Shown in pieces: positions 21,310 to 33,488 of a stretch of DNA of 64,000 bases; the stretch's first letter is position 1, and each line of letters opens with the position of its first letter. The translations under genes and the position numbers were made by a program. The DNA is taken from positions 62,001-126,000 of the forward strand of contig WFMF01000012.1 of the NCBI GenBank assembly GCA_011033025.1, in the 5' to 3' direction. The DNA comes from Beroe forskalii. Its lineage: Eukaryota > Ctenophora > Nuda > Beroida > Beroidae. A model generated the notes under the pieces. That model saw only the letters and a program-made list of their open reading frames with translations. It ran no database searches and was not told where the DNA came from.

Positions 21310-21426
21310 ATTTAGAGCACTCGGCTCAGCTTCGCTTCGCCTCGCACTCTAAATTATTTAAATGGTTCCAGCTGCGCTGTCGAAATTTAAATATTATATA
21401 GAGCCCTGCTCTTGCAGGGCTCTATA
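21310..21426 (+). repeat. Two hairpins (21310-21354 and 21397-21426)
   Basis: The first pairs ATTTAGAG with CTCTAAAT around a CTCGGC...GCCTCG core with a TC/TC mismatch. The second is a perfect 13-bp stem TATAGAGCCCTGC/GCAGGGCTCTATA with a 4-nt loop. Confidence 0.8.
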
Positions 21427-21462
21427 TTGTCTGCGTGTTCGTCTTACGCCTCTAAAGTACAT

Positions 21463-21680
21463 GTAAATTACAAGCCGTCCATTCTGCTACTTCTTAACAT
21501 GCAGTACTAGAAGACTTGCTGATCACGCCGTCCCTTCAATTTGATTATCTCGCACGTTTCTGTATGTTTGGACAGCCCACGACCCCAACAGCCCAACCCC
21601 AGATTCACAAAAATTCCATTATATGTTTATATATGATATCATATGATGATAGGATTATATGTCCATATAATAGTAATAAT
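21463..21680 (+). repeat. Module b, tract I copy
   Basis: Matches 54345-54530 closely (AAATTACAAGCCGTCCATT.., TGTTTGGACAGCCCACGACC). In both tracts it lies just after a hairpin. In tract II the match is broken at about 54525 by an inserted TIR element. Confidence 0.9.
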
Positions 21681-21689
21681 ACTTGAAGT

Positions 21690-22990
21690 TTAAGAACACT
21701 ACTTTTAAGGCTAGTTGATCTTTTGTACTTTTCAATACGTTGCAATAATTCGCTCTCTTATCGCAACGCTTATCTCTGTTACATTTCGTGCAACTTGTTA
21801 ATTACACGCACAGTCTTACCTTGTAAATGATATGCAAGAATTACTGTATGAGATTGATGGAGGGTACGACGAGGCCTTGACATGGAGTAAAGACGCTCTA
21901 CGGCAGTTGCAGAAACCTTACGGAAAGTTGCAGAACATTGATATGAGGGATATCAACAGGTTGAACAAGCCGGAGCTCGCTAGTTTACTTTCCAGATTGC
22001 TACATTATATGGACGAATTGATGGGGTATGTCAGAGACATGCGAAACTCAACGAGTGCTGTGCAGAATGATCTCATTGAGAGCCAGAAGCAAGTGATCAG
22101 CGTTCAGAAGGAGCTATCAGACTGTAAAAAGTAAATTACTTGAAACGCTGAAAGACACTGTGAAATCGTCTGTTGTTGACTCGGTGAAGTCTGAATTTCA
22201 GACGTACAGTTCGATCGTGGAGAAATCCCAGCCGAAGGAGCAAGTCATTAGCCCGCAAACGCTGCAGAGTGTTGTGAAGCACGTCGTGCAGGAGGAGGAC
22301 CGCAGTCACAACGTCATCTTGTTTGGTCTGGCGGAGGAGAACGACAGCGAACTGAGCAAAACTGTGAGCGACGTTTTTCAGAGTATCGGTCAAAAACCGA
22401 AAATTGTTGAGACCTGTAGGATAGGCAACAAGTCAAGAACTAGTCAGGCATCTGTCCGGCCCGTGAAAGTGAAAGTTTCAAGCTCCATTGTTGCTGGTCA
22501 GTTGGTTGCCAACGCTAGGAATCTCAGGAATGTGGAGAAGTTTAAAACTGTTTTCGTGTGTCCAGATCGATCCCCCGAACAGCGTCAGATTCATAGAGAC
22601 TTGGTGAAGGAAATGAAGGAGAGGGCCTCAAAGGAAACTGGGAAGACATTCTTCATAAAGGACGGACAAATCAGTTTCAGGGATAAGATTGCCTCAAATG
22701 GATGAAACTGAAAGTGTGTTTTTTGTGGCATATTGAATTGTTTGTTGATTGTTGCTGGTAAGAGGGTTTTGCATGTTTTAGTAATTGCTTTTCATGTGAT
22801 CACACAGGGCTGAACAGCCCTCAGGGACTTGATTGACAATGTTAACTTTACTGGTTTCGATTTGCTGGCGATACTTTCTGGTCGAAGTACTATATAATTT
22901 TGACTCTAATGATCTATATTTATATATTCAATATATTTAAAAGCCCTTTGCGGTGCCCTTACGAGGGTTTTCAATCAATCAGCTTATACT
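21690..22990 (+). mobile_element. Internally deleted LINE (ORF1 plus 3' end)
   Basis: A 5' leader (21690-21831) precedes a nearly intact ORF1 and then a 3' tail ending AAAGCCCTTTGCGGTGCCCT and GGGTTTTCAATCAATC. A related 3' end is found inverted at 50740-50790. No ORF2 lies between ORF1 and the tail, so the reverse transcriptase has been lost by deletion. Confidence 0.75.
21832..22705 (+). pseudogene. LINE ORF1 protein with one frameshift
   Basis: The first part (21832-22134, 100 codons) is an acidic helical region ending in a coiled coil (NDLIESQKQVISVQKELSD). A one-base change in the A run at about 22126-22131 breaks the frame. The second part (22160-22705) continues with KLLETLKDTVKSSV, then RSHNVILFGLAEE, RPVKVKV, ARNLRNVEKFKTVFVCPDRS and FFIKDGQI. 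This is the RNA-binding (RRM-like) region typical of ORF1 proteins in CR1/Jockey-like LINEs of invertebrates. Those proteins coat the element RNA. Apart from the single frameshift, which could be a sequencing error, all 290 or so codons are open. A paralogue is at 53128-53940 on the minus strand. Confidence 0.85.
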
Positions 22991-23740
22991 CAGCAGTGTT
23001 AAATAGCTAAAACCAAAAGATTAAAACTAATAATTTAACAAACATAAGAGCGTCTTCTCATTAACCTAATATTGTAAAATTGCAATAATCGCTTATATCA
23101 CAGAGGACAACACAATAGGATATATAGATAAATAAGAAGCACAGTGGGCAAATATCATTTTGTCAGGTTCATAGTGTCTGATATGGTTAGTTCAAAAAGA
23201 TGAGTTTTCAATAGTTTTTTGAATGAGACAATGCTAGGAGCTGTGGTGATATGAAGTGGAAGATTATTAAAAATTATTATTAAAGATTATTATTAAAGAT
23301 TATTATAATTATTAAAGATTATTATAATCCTATCATCATATTTTGGAGGCCGAAAAATCGTGTGTAGTACACTTTGTGCTGCACAATCACCCTTGCCCAA
23401 CTGATGACCCATGATAGCCCTAGAGCACTAACCTTCACTTTCAGGCCTTCAATTATTATTAAAAATCATATAATCCTTTTAAGCATGATTTATTGGAATG
23501 ATGTTACATAAGTACATAGATACATATGAAGACTTGGTGAACAGACTTCAGCAATTCTGTACTGTAGTTTGTAGATAAAAATACATATGAAATGACCTTG
23601 CATAGTTACGTTATATATGAATGCACATACAATGGTTCATATTATGTTGCCTTTCTAACCCTGAGATATGTACGGTCCAAACTACAGCACTTCTGTACTG
23701 TAGTTTGTAGATTAAAATATATGATATCATATGTCCAGAC
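22991..23740. repeat. Repeat-rich spacer
   Basis: Contains TTATTAAAGATTATTA microsatellite-like DNA (23265-23330) and two copies of a ~75-bp block with CTTCTGTACTGTAGTTTGTAGAT (about 23555-23580 and 23690-23712). Apart from the LINE tail fragment at 23155-23271 no coding sequence is seen. Confidence 0.6.
23155..23271 (-). pseudogene. LINE ORF2 C-terminal fragment
   Basis: The minus-strand frame FNNLPLHITTAPSIVSFKKL, then LLKTHLFELTISDTMNLTK and a stop, matches the common C-terminal signature (...NSLP..I....S...FK..LK..LF) of CR1/Jockey ORF2. It is oriented opposite to the LINE ORF1 just upstream. Confidence 0.7.
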
Positions 23741-24225
23741 AATATGATTTGGATTCTTATCCCGGCATAAATTGCATAATCTGATTTTTGTATAGTCTAG
23801 ATACTGAGTGGGCATTTTAAACTAGAGTAAAACTGTACAGTGATCGAGCTTATGATGTAAATTTTAATTCCCGAAGCGATTCAAATGAGGACAAAAATTA
23901 ATTTTTGAAATAAATCAGCTCGATTTGTGCGTTCTGACTCCTGGGCCTCATTTTGGTCGTTCACATTTATGCCTTCGTGCGCAATGATATCGATACTTCC
24001 TGTGTTACAATCAGAGCATCCAAGGGTAGGTATATGTCAAATTCCGCCAATAAATTCCTATTCGGGGACTCTGCTTTCGATATTTTGTTACGATAACGTG
24101 TGTTGACAATAGTCTACAAGACACACGTAGGATTCGTGGCTTATACTCCACGTCGTGTGTCGCACCCCAAAACTCGGCGTAGACTATAGTCGACATGGCT
24201 TATAATCCACGTGTGTGCAGCCCCT
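23740..24225 (+). repeat. Module c, tract I copy
   Basis: Matches 56225-56745: GGATTCTTATCCCGGCATAA, ATCGAGCTTATGATGTAAAT, and a palindromic end pairing GTGTTGACAATAGTCTAC and GTAGACTATAGTCGACA. The terminal part is related to the foldback at 14706-14810. Confidence 0.85.
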
Positions 24226-24713
24226 AGTTGGGGTAGAAGTTTATCTCTTTCTGTATCCCAAGCATGGAAAAGTCTGGTTGTTATTTCATTGATGAGGCAC
24301 GGGAGATTCATTGCAGACCACGACACAGCTGTTGCATGGTGCAACAATTCAGTTTGATGACGAGCAGAGGAGGCCGTGGATGAGGAGGTGATCCACATTA
24401 TAAGTAATTATATTCATGATTATATTCATATTGATTATTTATTATTATCCATTTTCAACACGTCATATTAATAAATCAAAACATTGCAAATGAATGAATT
24501 ATCATATTCTTTGTTTTGAGGAAAAGAGGAAGAGTCTATGTGGATCTGAAATTTAAATTGATAAACGTCACAAACTTCAAGTAAATTCTAAGTTATTCGA
24601 AATAAAAAAAATTCATGAAAAGAAAGCACATGAAAATACGACTTCAGCTTGAATAATTGTAATCAATTCCTACACATTTTGAATCGATTTAAAGAATAGA
24701 ACATGTTCATGTA

Positions 24714-24741
24714 CCAGGTACCTACGTAGATAGGTACCTGG
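24714..24741. repeat. 11-bp-stem palindrome, single unit
   Basis: CCAGGTACCTA and TAGGTACCTGG pair around CGTAGA. Copies are at 29594-29669 (expanded to four 16-bp units) and 59063-59090 (single unit). Confidence 0.85.
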
Positions 24742-24749
24742 ATTTTCAC

Positions 24750-25480
24750 TTACCTTGGACTATCAGTGGAGCAGAGCAAAGACACCGGAGTGATAACAGT
24801 TGGTCAATCAGAGTATGGAAACAGCATTGACGGTGTTGAGATCTTGCCAGTGGCACGGAAGAAAGATGTCGAATCGGATTTGACAGCAGAAGAGAAATCA
24901 TGTTATTTAAGTGTTTTGGGTAAATTACTGTGGTTGAGTGGGAGAACCCAGTAAAAGAAATAGTTCACCAAGACGATTACCAAGATTCCTAAATTAAAGG
25001 ATTTGGTATTGCTGAACAAGATTGTTAACAAGGTTAGTGAAAAGCCTTCAAGGTTGATTCTCAAGCCGCTGAACTTGAAAACAGGTGGACAGAGAATAGT
25101 GCTTTATACAGTTGCAGGTTTGGGAAACCTTCCCAACAACAACTCCAGCAGAGGTTACATCAGCTTCCTGACGAACCTTGTTGAGAATGAAGTGAACGTT
25201 TTATCATGGTCCTCTAACAAGATTAAACGAGTGGCACATTCTGCATTTGCTGCGGAAACACTTGGATGTAACCATGCTATGGCATATTCCATTTACACCA
25301 GACAGCTATTAAGTGAGATACTGTATGATGATCTGAGATCAGAAGTTGTCCCTGTGATCGGATAAGTGGATAACATGCAGTAACATCAACAAAACAGTCC
25401 ACCGATAAGCACGTACGGCTGGATGTTTCAGAAATATCGTAACAGAGTGAATATTCTAGAAAGGTCGCCCTTGAGGAGAC
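24750..25480 (+). pseudogene. Ty1/copia pol (RT tail and RNase H) fragment, R1
   Basis: The frame from 24766 reads LPVARKKDVESDLTAEEKSC and LGKLLWLSGRTQ, the end of a copia reverse transcriptase. A second piece (25003-25365) has TVAGLGNLPNNN, VNVLSWSSNKIKRVAHSAFA and AETLG, the RNase H region, followed by VPVIG and a stop where an acidic VDN would continue. Stops at about 24952 and 25363 show it is dead. No gag, protease or integrase is visible. Confidence 0.85.
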
Positions 25481-25760
25481 AATTGAAAAGGAACTGGACA
25501 CGCTAAGATACCAGCTATTTACTATCATTAATTAAAAGGTATTAATTATCGAATCATTTTTGTTTGAGAAAAGGAAGCGCCCTTGCAAGCACTCACAACA
25601 TTTGTACATGAACTCCCATTACCCTTACCGTAAGGACAGTAACTGAGTAATTGAATTCTTTCCATCGAACACAGCAATATATGAAATCTTGATATTGTAA
25701 ATTATAAAAAATTGAATATTTAATTTAATTTAATTTACTCCTAAGCATGTTATCCGAGAC

Positions 25761-25794
25761 TTATTCAACTCGGCTGGCGCCTCGTGAGGTATAA
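25761..25794 (+). repeat. TC/TC-loop hairpin (R1)
   Basis: Core AACTCGGCTGGCGCCTCGTG with decayed outer stem TTAT...ATAA. Copies at 30664-30697 and 59734-59765. Confidence 0.65.
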
Positions 25795-28700
25795 ACTGGG
25801 TATCCCACTGTACCTCTATTGAAAACCTCTCGGTAATTTTAACACCATGCTGAAGACCATCGTTTTCCAAGACAAAGAGACAAAATGAATGTTAATAAAA
25901 TTTGATAAAGTTTAATAAAGTTTAAATAGATAATCTGATAATGACTGGTTGACGAGAGAACATCACAGCTCTCTACTTATGCCCTCTAATACTCTGTACC
26001 CTACTCTATCATAAAAAGATAGGTTCCAGACAGTCTTGCAACAAAGGTCACAAAGGAGAGATGCACCATGTACGATGGATCACACTAGGGAGAAGGATTC
26101 TCCGGGATTCCCGGTTTCATATCAGAGGGCCTGTGACAACAAGGGCGGAAGGGGTTGAAGCCCTTACTCGCTACATGATACAAGTGTATTACAAGGTGAG
26201 GAAAATTCTACTAAAGTACAAAGGAATCTGCAAAGTACTGAAGGAATCTGCGATTATTTGATCATAAAAATTATTATGGATCTAAAAGATTATAGTGTAA
26301 CGTTTTCGCCGTTACGACAGTTGCAGCCTTCGAACCTGTGTACACACCATACAGATTTTCACATGGGCGCACTGATGCGTTTAGGCGTAGGAGGAAGGCA
26401 GGTGTTCAGAGTCGCGCAGCAGGTACTCAGGGATATGAGAATTAGGATTAGGTACATGAAGGATGCTTGTAGTAGAGTTTCATGTTCTTCTAGTTCAGAG
26501 GTAGTTCTTAGGTAAATAGGTAGGTAAGGAGATAATAATCTGTTTGATTATTGCTTTAGAACAACGCAAAAAGATAAAAAGAAAGAAGAGGGTCATTGAT
26601 AGGATCGAAGAAGTAAGCATTATTAACTAATATGAAACATTATTAACTAAAATGGATTAAATATTAAGTCATTTTTCTTTGAGACTGAGAAATTTGCGCA
26701 TGAGCTCCCATTACCCAAGTAACTGAGGAATAAATTCCACCCGAACTCAGCAGTAATCCTAAGCACCCCCCTGCTCCACGTGCAGGGTATCTCAGAACAT
26801 CATACTGCAACAACCAGTACTCTCTCTCCCCGTACATTAGACTGTCCTGGATTTTCATTTTCCTTCAAAATCAGCTGGAATGTTTTGTATATCCAGACTG
26901 ATAAAAAAAGAAAAAATGCGCCAGAATTTTTTTGGAAAAGTCATGACCTAAAATCAAACCTTACATGAGGTGTGATGGTAAAGTCTACTGCCCTTACACG
27001 ATTACCAGGGGGCTATGCCCAGTGTTGCTGGGAGGCTATCTTTAGTCTTTACAGACAAAAGCATTGCTCTTGGCATGAAACCCGCTGATAAGGTCCTGAA
27101 ACCCAGACAAGGCAGTGAATATTACAATCTCTTTTAAAGGCATAGAGCCGGTACTTTCAGCAGTAAGATTACATATATCGTAGTATCGTGTTGAAGTACC
27201 CCCAAAATATATCATATCACACCAATATAATATTTTATTTAATACATTCAGATAATTGATTGCCATTCTCCGAAGTTATTATATTTCAAACTCACATCGA
27301 ATTATAAAATCAATTCGGTTGTCAAGAGAAAGAGAAGAATGGAGAGAAAACAAAATTGGAGAGAACCGATCACAAGATACAGCGGTTTCAGGAAACAGTA
27401 CCGAGCTGCTGACGAAGGAGCAAGCAGCTCATTACTTAATTATTTCGTAAGGCATCTCTGAATAAATTATATGTTTATATGGAAGATGACCTGATATGAG
27501 GTCAATTTTAAATTTCTCATCATGACCATAACTTTGCAGGTCATATAGTAATATAGGAACTATGAGACATAACGGATATAACACTCGCAACAAACACGTG
27601 GTTGAGTGGTTGTAAGACACCGTAGGTAATACCTGGAACACAAACCATGAGAGGTTCATCTCAGACTAGGAGAGAGGCCTCTACTAAACAGTTCACGTGA
27701 TGAGTATTCAAAGTACAAGCTTATAACAGCGTCACGTGATCCTGTAAGAAATGGGAAGTTCCACAACATTCCATACTTGTTTAGTGTTTACCACTCCTCA
27801 AATATTCTCCAACTGATTGGAGAGTTTACTGTGCACAGCTTTGAAAATGTGACAAGGTATCTTGACATTGATCACCCTGAAGAAAAAAATTAGAAAAAAA
27901 TTGTGAAGTCAACCTGGCATCACAAGATAGTTTTGTGAAATATTGTGCAATTGAGTCAACTGTATGACCTTAACGATGATGACGTTAAGGTCATATACCT
28001 TGGTGGACCACAACCCATGAACGGCAAAGTCTACGAGAAAAATGGAGAGCATGTTCAGACTTAGCTGTACTCAATAGTATTACTAAAAATTATTTAAAAT
28101 TCAAATATCAAACCATTTTTAACACTTGAGAACAATTGAAGGTAAGAGATTGACCACCAATAAAGAGGAAGCCTAAGATGACGTTTTAGAGATGAGAAAA
28201 TGACAGTATACAGGTGGGTGAGACAAGAGCAGATACCGTATTTCTATCTACTGATACCTCTGGTACCTGGAACTTGATTGATTTAAAAGCTCCCTACAGT
28301 TGCCACGAGGAAGGTACACTCCGCAATTCTGAGTGTGTGGGGCTGAAACTCTGAAACACACGAGTAGAATTAATTATAGAAGGGACATTGGAGCCATCTG
28401 GAAGACATCTGCCATATATGCGTTCTCAGATGTTTTCACATCATACAGATCTTCAAAAATCTAAAGAAAAATAGGAGAGATGCACCACACACGATGGATC
28501 ACACTTGGAAGCAGGATTCTACGGTATTACATCAGAGGACCAGTCATTAGGGAAGAAGGGGTTGGACCCTTGCTCGCTAAAAGTAAAGGAATCCGCAATT
28601 ATTTGATACCTATTGAAAAAGTGAAAATTATGAGTTATTTTTACTTCTTATTAATGCTTTTATGATTCTAAAAGATTATAGTGGAACGTTTTCGCCGTTA

Positions 28701-29593
28701 CGACAGTTGCAGCCTGTGAGCCTGTGTACACACCATACAGATTTTCAAATGGGCGCACTGATGCGTTAAGGCGTAGGAGGAAGGCAGGTGTTCAGAGTCG
28801 CGTGGGTACTCTGAATATTGAAATTATAAATTACTTTCCCCGAATCATAGAACACTGAAAAAGGGAATAACAATGAACAAAAGTCAGTGCCCTTGCTTGC
28901 ACAAAAACTCGTTCCTGAACTCCCATACCCATGCTGTTAGGCAAGAGGCTCGAATGCAGAAAAGAAGTTCATTTTCTCAACAACAAGACCAGAATGATGC
29001 CACTTCAGAATGAGAAATCGCATTGCACTTTTCATTGCAAAAAAGGATAGTACTTTAGATAAAAACTTAATAAGTTGAGCACTTATAAAGCTGGAACTGA
29101 TATGATACAGCCCTCTCCTGGCTCACACAGCAGACCGCTTACCAGAACCCTTCACCACTGTCGTGAGACCAGAGGATTGTACATATTCTTAGTATTTGGG
29201 TGTGTTCAATGAAATGCAAAATAAAATTTTTGTTTCATTCTGAAAATCTTTCCTTTTCATTCTGGCCCATCACAGACAACAAGAGTTATTTTTTTTTAAA
29301 TGCTTCACTAAGTTGGAGCATTGTTAATTTTATTAGTTCATGATTATAGTTCACGTTTGGTGTAAAGAACTAATGAAAGGAGAATCAGTTTGGCACTATG
29401 ACAGGTGGAGAGTTAGGTAGGTTGTGTTTGATCGAAGATTCCAATCTCAGAGCTGTGAGGTTGGGATACAATGACAGCATTTTGATCATAAAACGAAACT
29501 GCCCTTTCCCTTGGTCTGAAAATTGTAGCTATTCAAAATATGGACACGAGTCTTGAAACACCCTGTATTTAAAGAATAGCACCAATTCATGTA

Positions 29594-29669
29594 CCAGGTA
29601 CCTACGTAGATATGTACCTACGTAGATAGGTACCTACGTAGATAGGTACCTACGTAGATAGGTACCTGG
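29594..29669. repeat. Expanded CCAGGTACCTACGTAGATAG palindrome
   Basis: Four units of the 16-bp TACCTACGTAGATAGG, ending in TAGGTACCTGG. R1 and R3 have one unit, so this copy has expanded locally. Confidence 0.9.
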
Positions 29670-29689
29670 ATTTCACTTACCTTGGACTA

Positions 29690-30430
29690 TCAGAGTATCA
29701 GTGGAGCAGAGCAAAGAGACCGGAGTGAAATCAGTTGAACGATCAGAGTATGGAAACAACATTGACGTTGTTTAGATCTTGCCAGTTGCACGGAAGAAAG
29801 ATTTTGAATCAAAGTTGACAGCAGAAGAGAAATTATGTTATTAAAGTGTTATGGGTAAATTACTGTGGTTGAGTGGGAGAACCCAGTAAAAGAAATAGTT
29901 CACCAAGACGATTACCAAGATTCCTAAATTAAAGGATTTGGTATTGCTGAACATGATTGTTAAGAAGGTTAGTGAAAAGCCTTCAAGGTTGATTTTCAAG
30001 CCGCTGAACTTGAAAACAGGTGGACAGAGAATAGTGTTTCACACAGTTGCAGGTTTGGGAAACCTTCCCAACAACAACTCCAGCAGAGGTTACATCAGCT
30101 TCCAGACGAACCTTGTTGAGAATGAAGTGAACGTTTTATCATGGTCCAATAACAAGATTAAACGAGTGGCACATTCTGTATTTGCTGCGGAAACACTTGG
30201 ATGTAATTTGATGCTATGGCTTATTCCATTTACACCAGACAGCTATTAAGTGAGATACTGTATGATGATCTGAGATCAGAAGTTGTCCCTGTGATCGGAT
30301 AAGTGGATAACATGCAGTTGCATGGAGCAGGTAACATCAACAAAACAGTCCACTGATAAGCACGTACGGCTGGATATTTCAGAAATATTGTAACACAGTG
30401 AACATTCTAGAAAGGTCGAGGAGACAATTG
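29690..30430 (+). pseudogene. Ty1/copia pol fragment, R2
   Basis: Same region as in R1 with additional stops. The best open part is 29938-30249, ending in NVLSWSNNKIKRVAHSVFAA and ETLG before a frameshift caused by extra bases near 30208. Confidence 0.85.
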
Positions 30431-30663
30431 AAAAGGAACTGGACACGCTAAGATACCAGCTATTTAGCTATTTACTATCATTAATTAAAAGGTATTAAAT
30501 ATCGAATCATTATTGTTTGAAAAAGGAAGCGCCCTTGCTAGCACTCACAACATTCTAACATTTGTACATGAGCTCCCATTACCCTTACCGTAAGGACAGT
30601 AACTGAGTAATTGAATTCTTTCCATCCGAACACAGCAATACTCCTAAGCATGTTATCCGAGAC

Positions 30664-30697
30664 TTATTCAACTCGGCTGGCGCCTCGTGAGGTATAC
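30664..30697 (+). repeat. TC/TC-loop hairpin (R2)
   Basis: AACTCGGCTGGCGCCTCGTG core with a decayed outer stem, as in R1 and R3. Confidence 0.65.
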
Positions 30698-32242
30698 ACC
30701 GGGAATCCCAATGTACCTCTATTGATAACCTCTTGGTAATTTTAACGCCATGCTGAAGACCATTGTTTTCCAAGACAAAGAGACAAAATGAATGTTAATA
30801 AAATTTTTAAAGTTTGAGAGTTTGAATAGATGATGACTGGTTGAGGAGAGAACATCACAGCCCTCCAATTATGCCCTCCAATACTCGATCATAAAAAAGC
30901 TATGGATAGGTTCCAGACAGTCTGGCAACAAAGATCATTGGAGAGATGCACCATGTACGATGGATCACACTTGGGAGTAGGATTCTACGATACTCCGGTA
31001 TTCCCGATATTCCCCGATATTTCATCAGATGGCCTCTCATAACTCATTAGGCGAAAGGGGTTGAAGCCCTTACTCGCTACATGATACAAGTGTATTACAA
31101 GGTGAGGAAAATTCTACTAAAGTACAAAGGAATCTGCAAAGCACTGAAGGAATCTGCGATTATTTGATCATGAAAATTATTATGGCTCTAAAAGATTATA
31201 GGGGAACGTTTTTGCCGTTACCACAGTTGCAGCCTCTGAGCCTGTCTGCACACCATACAGATTTCCACATGGTGCACAGATGCGTTATTAACTTATTTTA
31301 ACAAACCCCCCATTTCTTGGGGGACGGCGACATTTTCAGTTTGGCATTTTTCCTGCATGTTTTGACACATTCTAGGCGTAGGAGGAAGGCAGTGTCGCAT
31401 GGGTACTCACTGATAAGGGAATTAAGGAGTTAGGAGTAGGTACATGAAGGATGCTTGTAGTAGAATTTCATGTTCTTGTAGTTCAGAGGTAGTTCTTAGG
31501 TAAATAGGTAAGGGGTTAATAACTTAATAGGTAATCTCTTTGATTATTGCTTTAGAACAACGCAAAAAGGAAGATGAAGTTCATTTTGCTCAACAACAAG
31601 ACCAGAACGATGCCACTTCAGAATGAGAAATCGCATTGCACTTTTCATTGCAAAAAAGGATACTTTAGATTAAAACCTATTAAGTTGAGCACTTATAAAG
31701 CTGGACCTGGTATGGCACAGCCCTCAATTCAAACTCACATCGAATTTTAAAATCAATTCGGTTGTCAAGAGAAAGAGAAGAATGGAGAGAAAACAAAATT
31801 GGAGAGAACCGATCACAAGATACAGCGGTTTCAGGAAACAGTACCGAGCTGCTGACGAAGGAGCAAGCAGCTCATTACTTAATTATTTCGTAAGGCATCT
31901 CTGAATAAATTATATGTTTATATGGAAGATGACCTGATATGAGGTCAATTTTAAATTTCTCATCATGACCATTACTTTGTAGGTCATATAGTAATATAGG
32001 AACTATGAGACATAACGGATATAACACTCGCAACAAACACGTGGTTGTAAGACACCGTAATACCTGGAACACAAACCATGAGAGGTTCATCTCAGACCAC
32101 GAGAGAGGCCTCTACTATACCGGTCACGTAATGAGCATTCAAAGTACAGTGTCACGTGATCCTGAAAGAAATGAAAGTTCCACAACATTCCATACTTGTT
32201 TATCACTCCCAAAATCATCTCCAACTGATTGATTGATTGGAG

Positions 32243-32971
32243 TGTCGTACTGTGCTGGTGTTATGGGTTAGTGTGACGTTTTTGCTTCATGGAGTAATGG
32301 AGTACGAAAGCAGCGAGCCTTAGCACCATAGTTGCGCAAGTGACAATAGGCGACCTAGAGTGACGTCATTAGCTCGATCTTTGAGATCAGCTAACGATGT
32401 TAGAACTGCCTATTTTCAAGTGCGCGTCTCTGTTGATTGAGTTTCGAGCTCTGCAGCTTTTGTACTTGATTTCTCCTCCATCGGTCTGCAAAACGGAATG
32501 TTGTCCGCCGGATTGCAGCCGTAAATCCGGGCCTAAATATCGAGATGGCAAGCAGGGGCATCCTCGATCGGGAGTTTTGCGGCATTGTTTCCGTCTTCAT
32601 TCTTTCGGGACACTTTCCTTCGATTGGGCACTGGAGGTCACGTGACAGGCTTTACCTCCTCTGATTGGCCTCCTTATTACCTCCTTAGGTCACGTGACAG
32701 GGTTTGCGCGCGCTGATTGGCACTTAGGTAATTTAGAATGATTGAATTAGTGGGAACAAGAACGGGGACTGGATTTATGTTTGATAGTAGATTTTGTTAC
32801 ACACTTCGATTTTTCCACCTTTGCAACAAGAGCGTTTTCATTCTCTCTCTCTCTCTGTGTTAAACTTCAACTTCACCTACGAGGACATAACGGCCAACGG
32901 AGCCCTTTGTTTCAATGTAAGTTATCTAAAGTATAAGTAAAATCATAAGGTTGAAATAAAACCAGTGCACA
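32243..32971 (+). mobile_element. LTR-like block in R2, promoter-like
   Basis: The 729-bp block begins TGTCGTACTG and ends CAGTGCACA, absent from R1 and present in R3 (61792-62504). It has two GGTCACGTGAC E-box sites (32636-32646, 32688-32698), several ATTGG (CCAAT) boxes, a CT run, an AAT/GTAAGT splice-donor-like site near 32918 and AATAAA close to its end. This looks like a solo LTR or a promoter with a first exon. No clean target duplication is visible, so the LTR reading is tentative. Confidence 0.45.
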
Positions 32972-33067
32972 CTTGCACAGCTTTGAAAATGTGACAAGGT
33001 ATCTTGACATTGATTACTCTGAACAAGAAAATTAGAAAAAAATTGTGGGAAGTCCACCTGGCATCAG

Positions 33068-33488
33068 TAGGTTACTATAGGCCCATACGAACCGTGTATA
33101 AATCCACAAAAATCAGTTTTAAGCATGTATAAAATAGGTTAAAACCATGTATATGGGTCTAGAATGTACTTCAACTTTATACCAGGTGAAAATATACATT
33201 CTTAGATCGGAAATATACATTTTAAAGTGAAAATAAGACTGTCTCACGGTAAGTTTGGATTTTTAGATCAAGTATGCTCTAGAATTCATACACTCGGTAA
33301 AAAGTGATGTAAAGAATTGTACGTCAAATTTATATACATTTTTAAGATAAACATCTGAGGGAGGTAAATCAAGTGACTCTTCCAAAAGTCATTCCTGCAA
33401 GATAAAAAATACCGAGGATGTATGAATAAAATCGTATTTCGGTGTTCAGTATTCGTCAGGTTTGTGCTGTTGCTTAATTTTGTCTACA
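33068..33488. other. Left flank of the polymerase cassette
   Basis: Sequence with no copy in R1 or R3, starting GTAGGTTACTATAGGCCCAT. AT-rich and rich in TATACAT/GTATA words. I see no gene. If the cassette is an inserted element, this is its left boundary. Confidence 0.4.

Larger units (their letters stand above)
24225..28600 (+). repeat. Unit R1 (copia-containing repeat)
   Basis: First copy of a ~4.5-kb unit recurring as R2 (28600-33068) and R3 (58530-64000). Landmarks in order: CCAAGCATGG.AAAGTCTGG, the CCAGGTACCTA palindrome, a Ty1/copia RNase H fragment, a TC/TC hairpin near 25761, GAGAGATGCACCA, GGAATCTGCAAAG, GAGGTGTGATGGTAAAGTC, and AGCTTTGAAAATGTGACAAG. It lacks the ~720-bp LTR-like block present in R2 and R3, giving an empty-site comparison at about 27822-27838. 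Confidence 0.85.
28600..33068 (+). repeat. Unit R2 (copia-containing repeat)
   Basis: Second tandem copy after R1, with the same landmarks plus a private ~90-bp insertion at about 31287-31377 carrying AACAAACCCCCCATTTCTTG, and an expanded palindrome at 29594. It ends abruptly at about 33068 (after CCACCTGGCATCA), where R1 and R3 continue with CAAGATAGTTTTGTGAAA. That is the left edge of the polymerase-bearing segment. Confidence 0.85.

Noticed and set aside
27256..27450. 64-codon frame conserved in R1 and R3 (61256-61450)
   Set aside because: The three differences all change the amino acid and the third copy (R2, near 31740) lacks the start; conservation reflects the repeat's DNA identity, not selection.
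32400..32600. 66-codon minus-strand frame also found at 61933-62133
   Set aside because: The lengths agree but indels shift the frame in the middle in one copy, so the protein is not conserved; the block is better read as LTR-like or promoter DNA.
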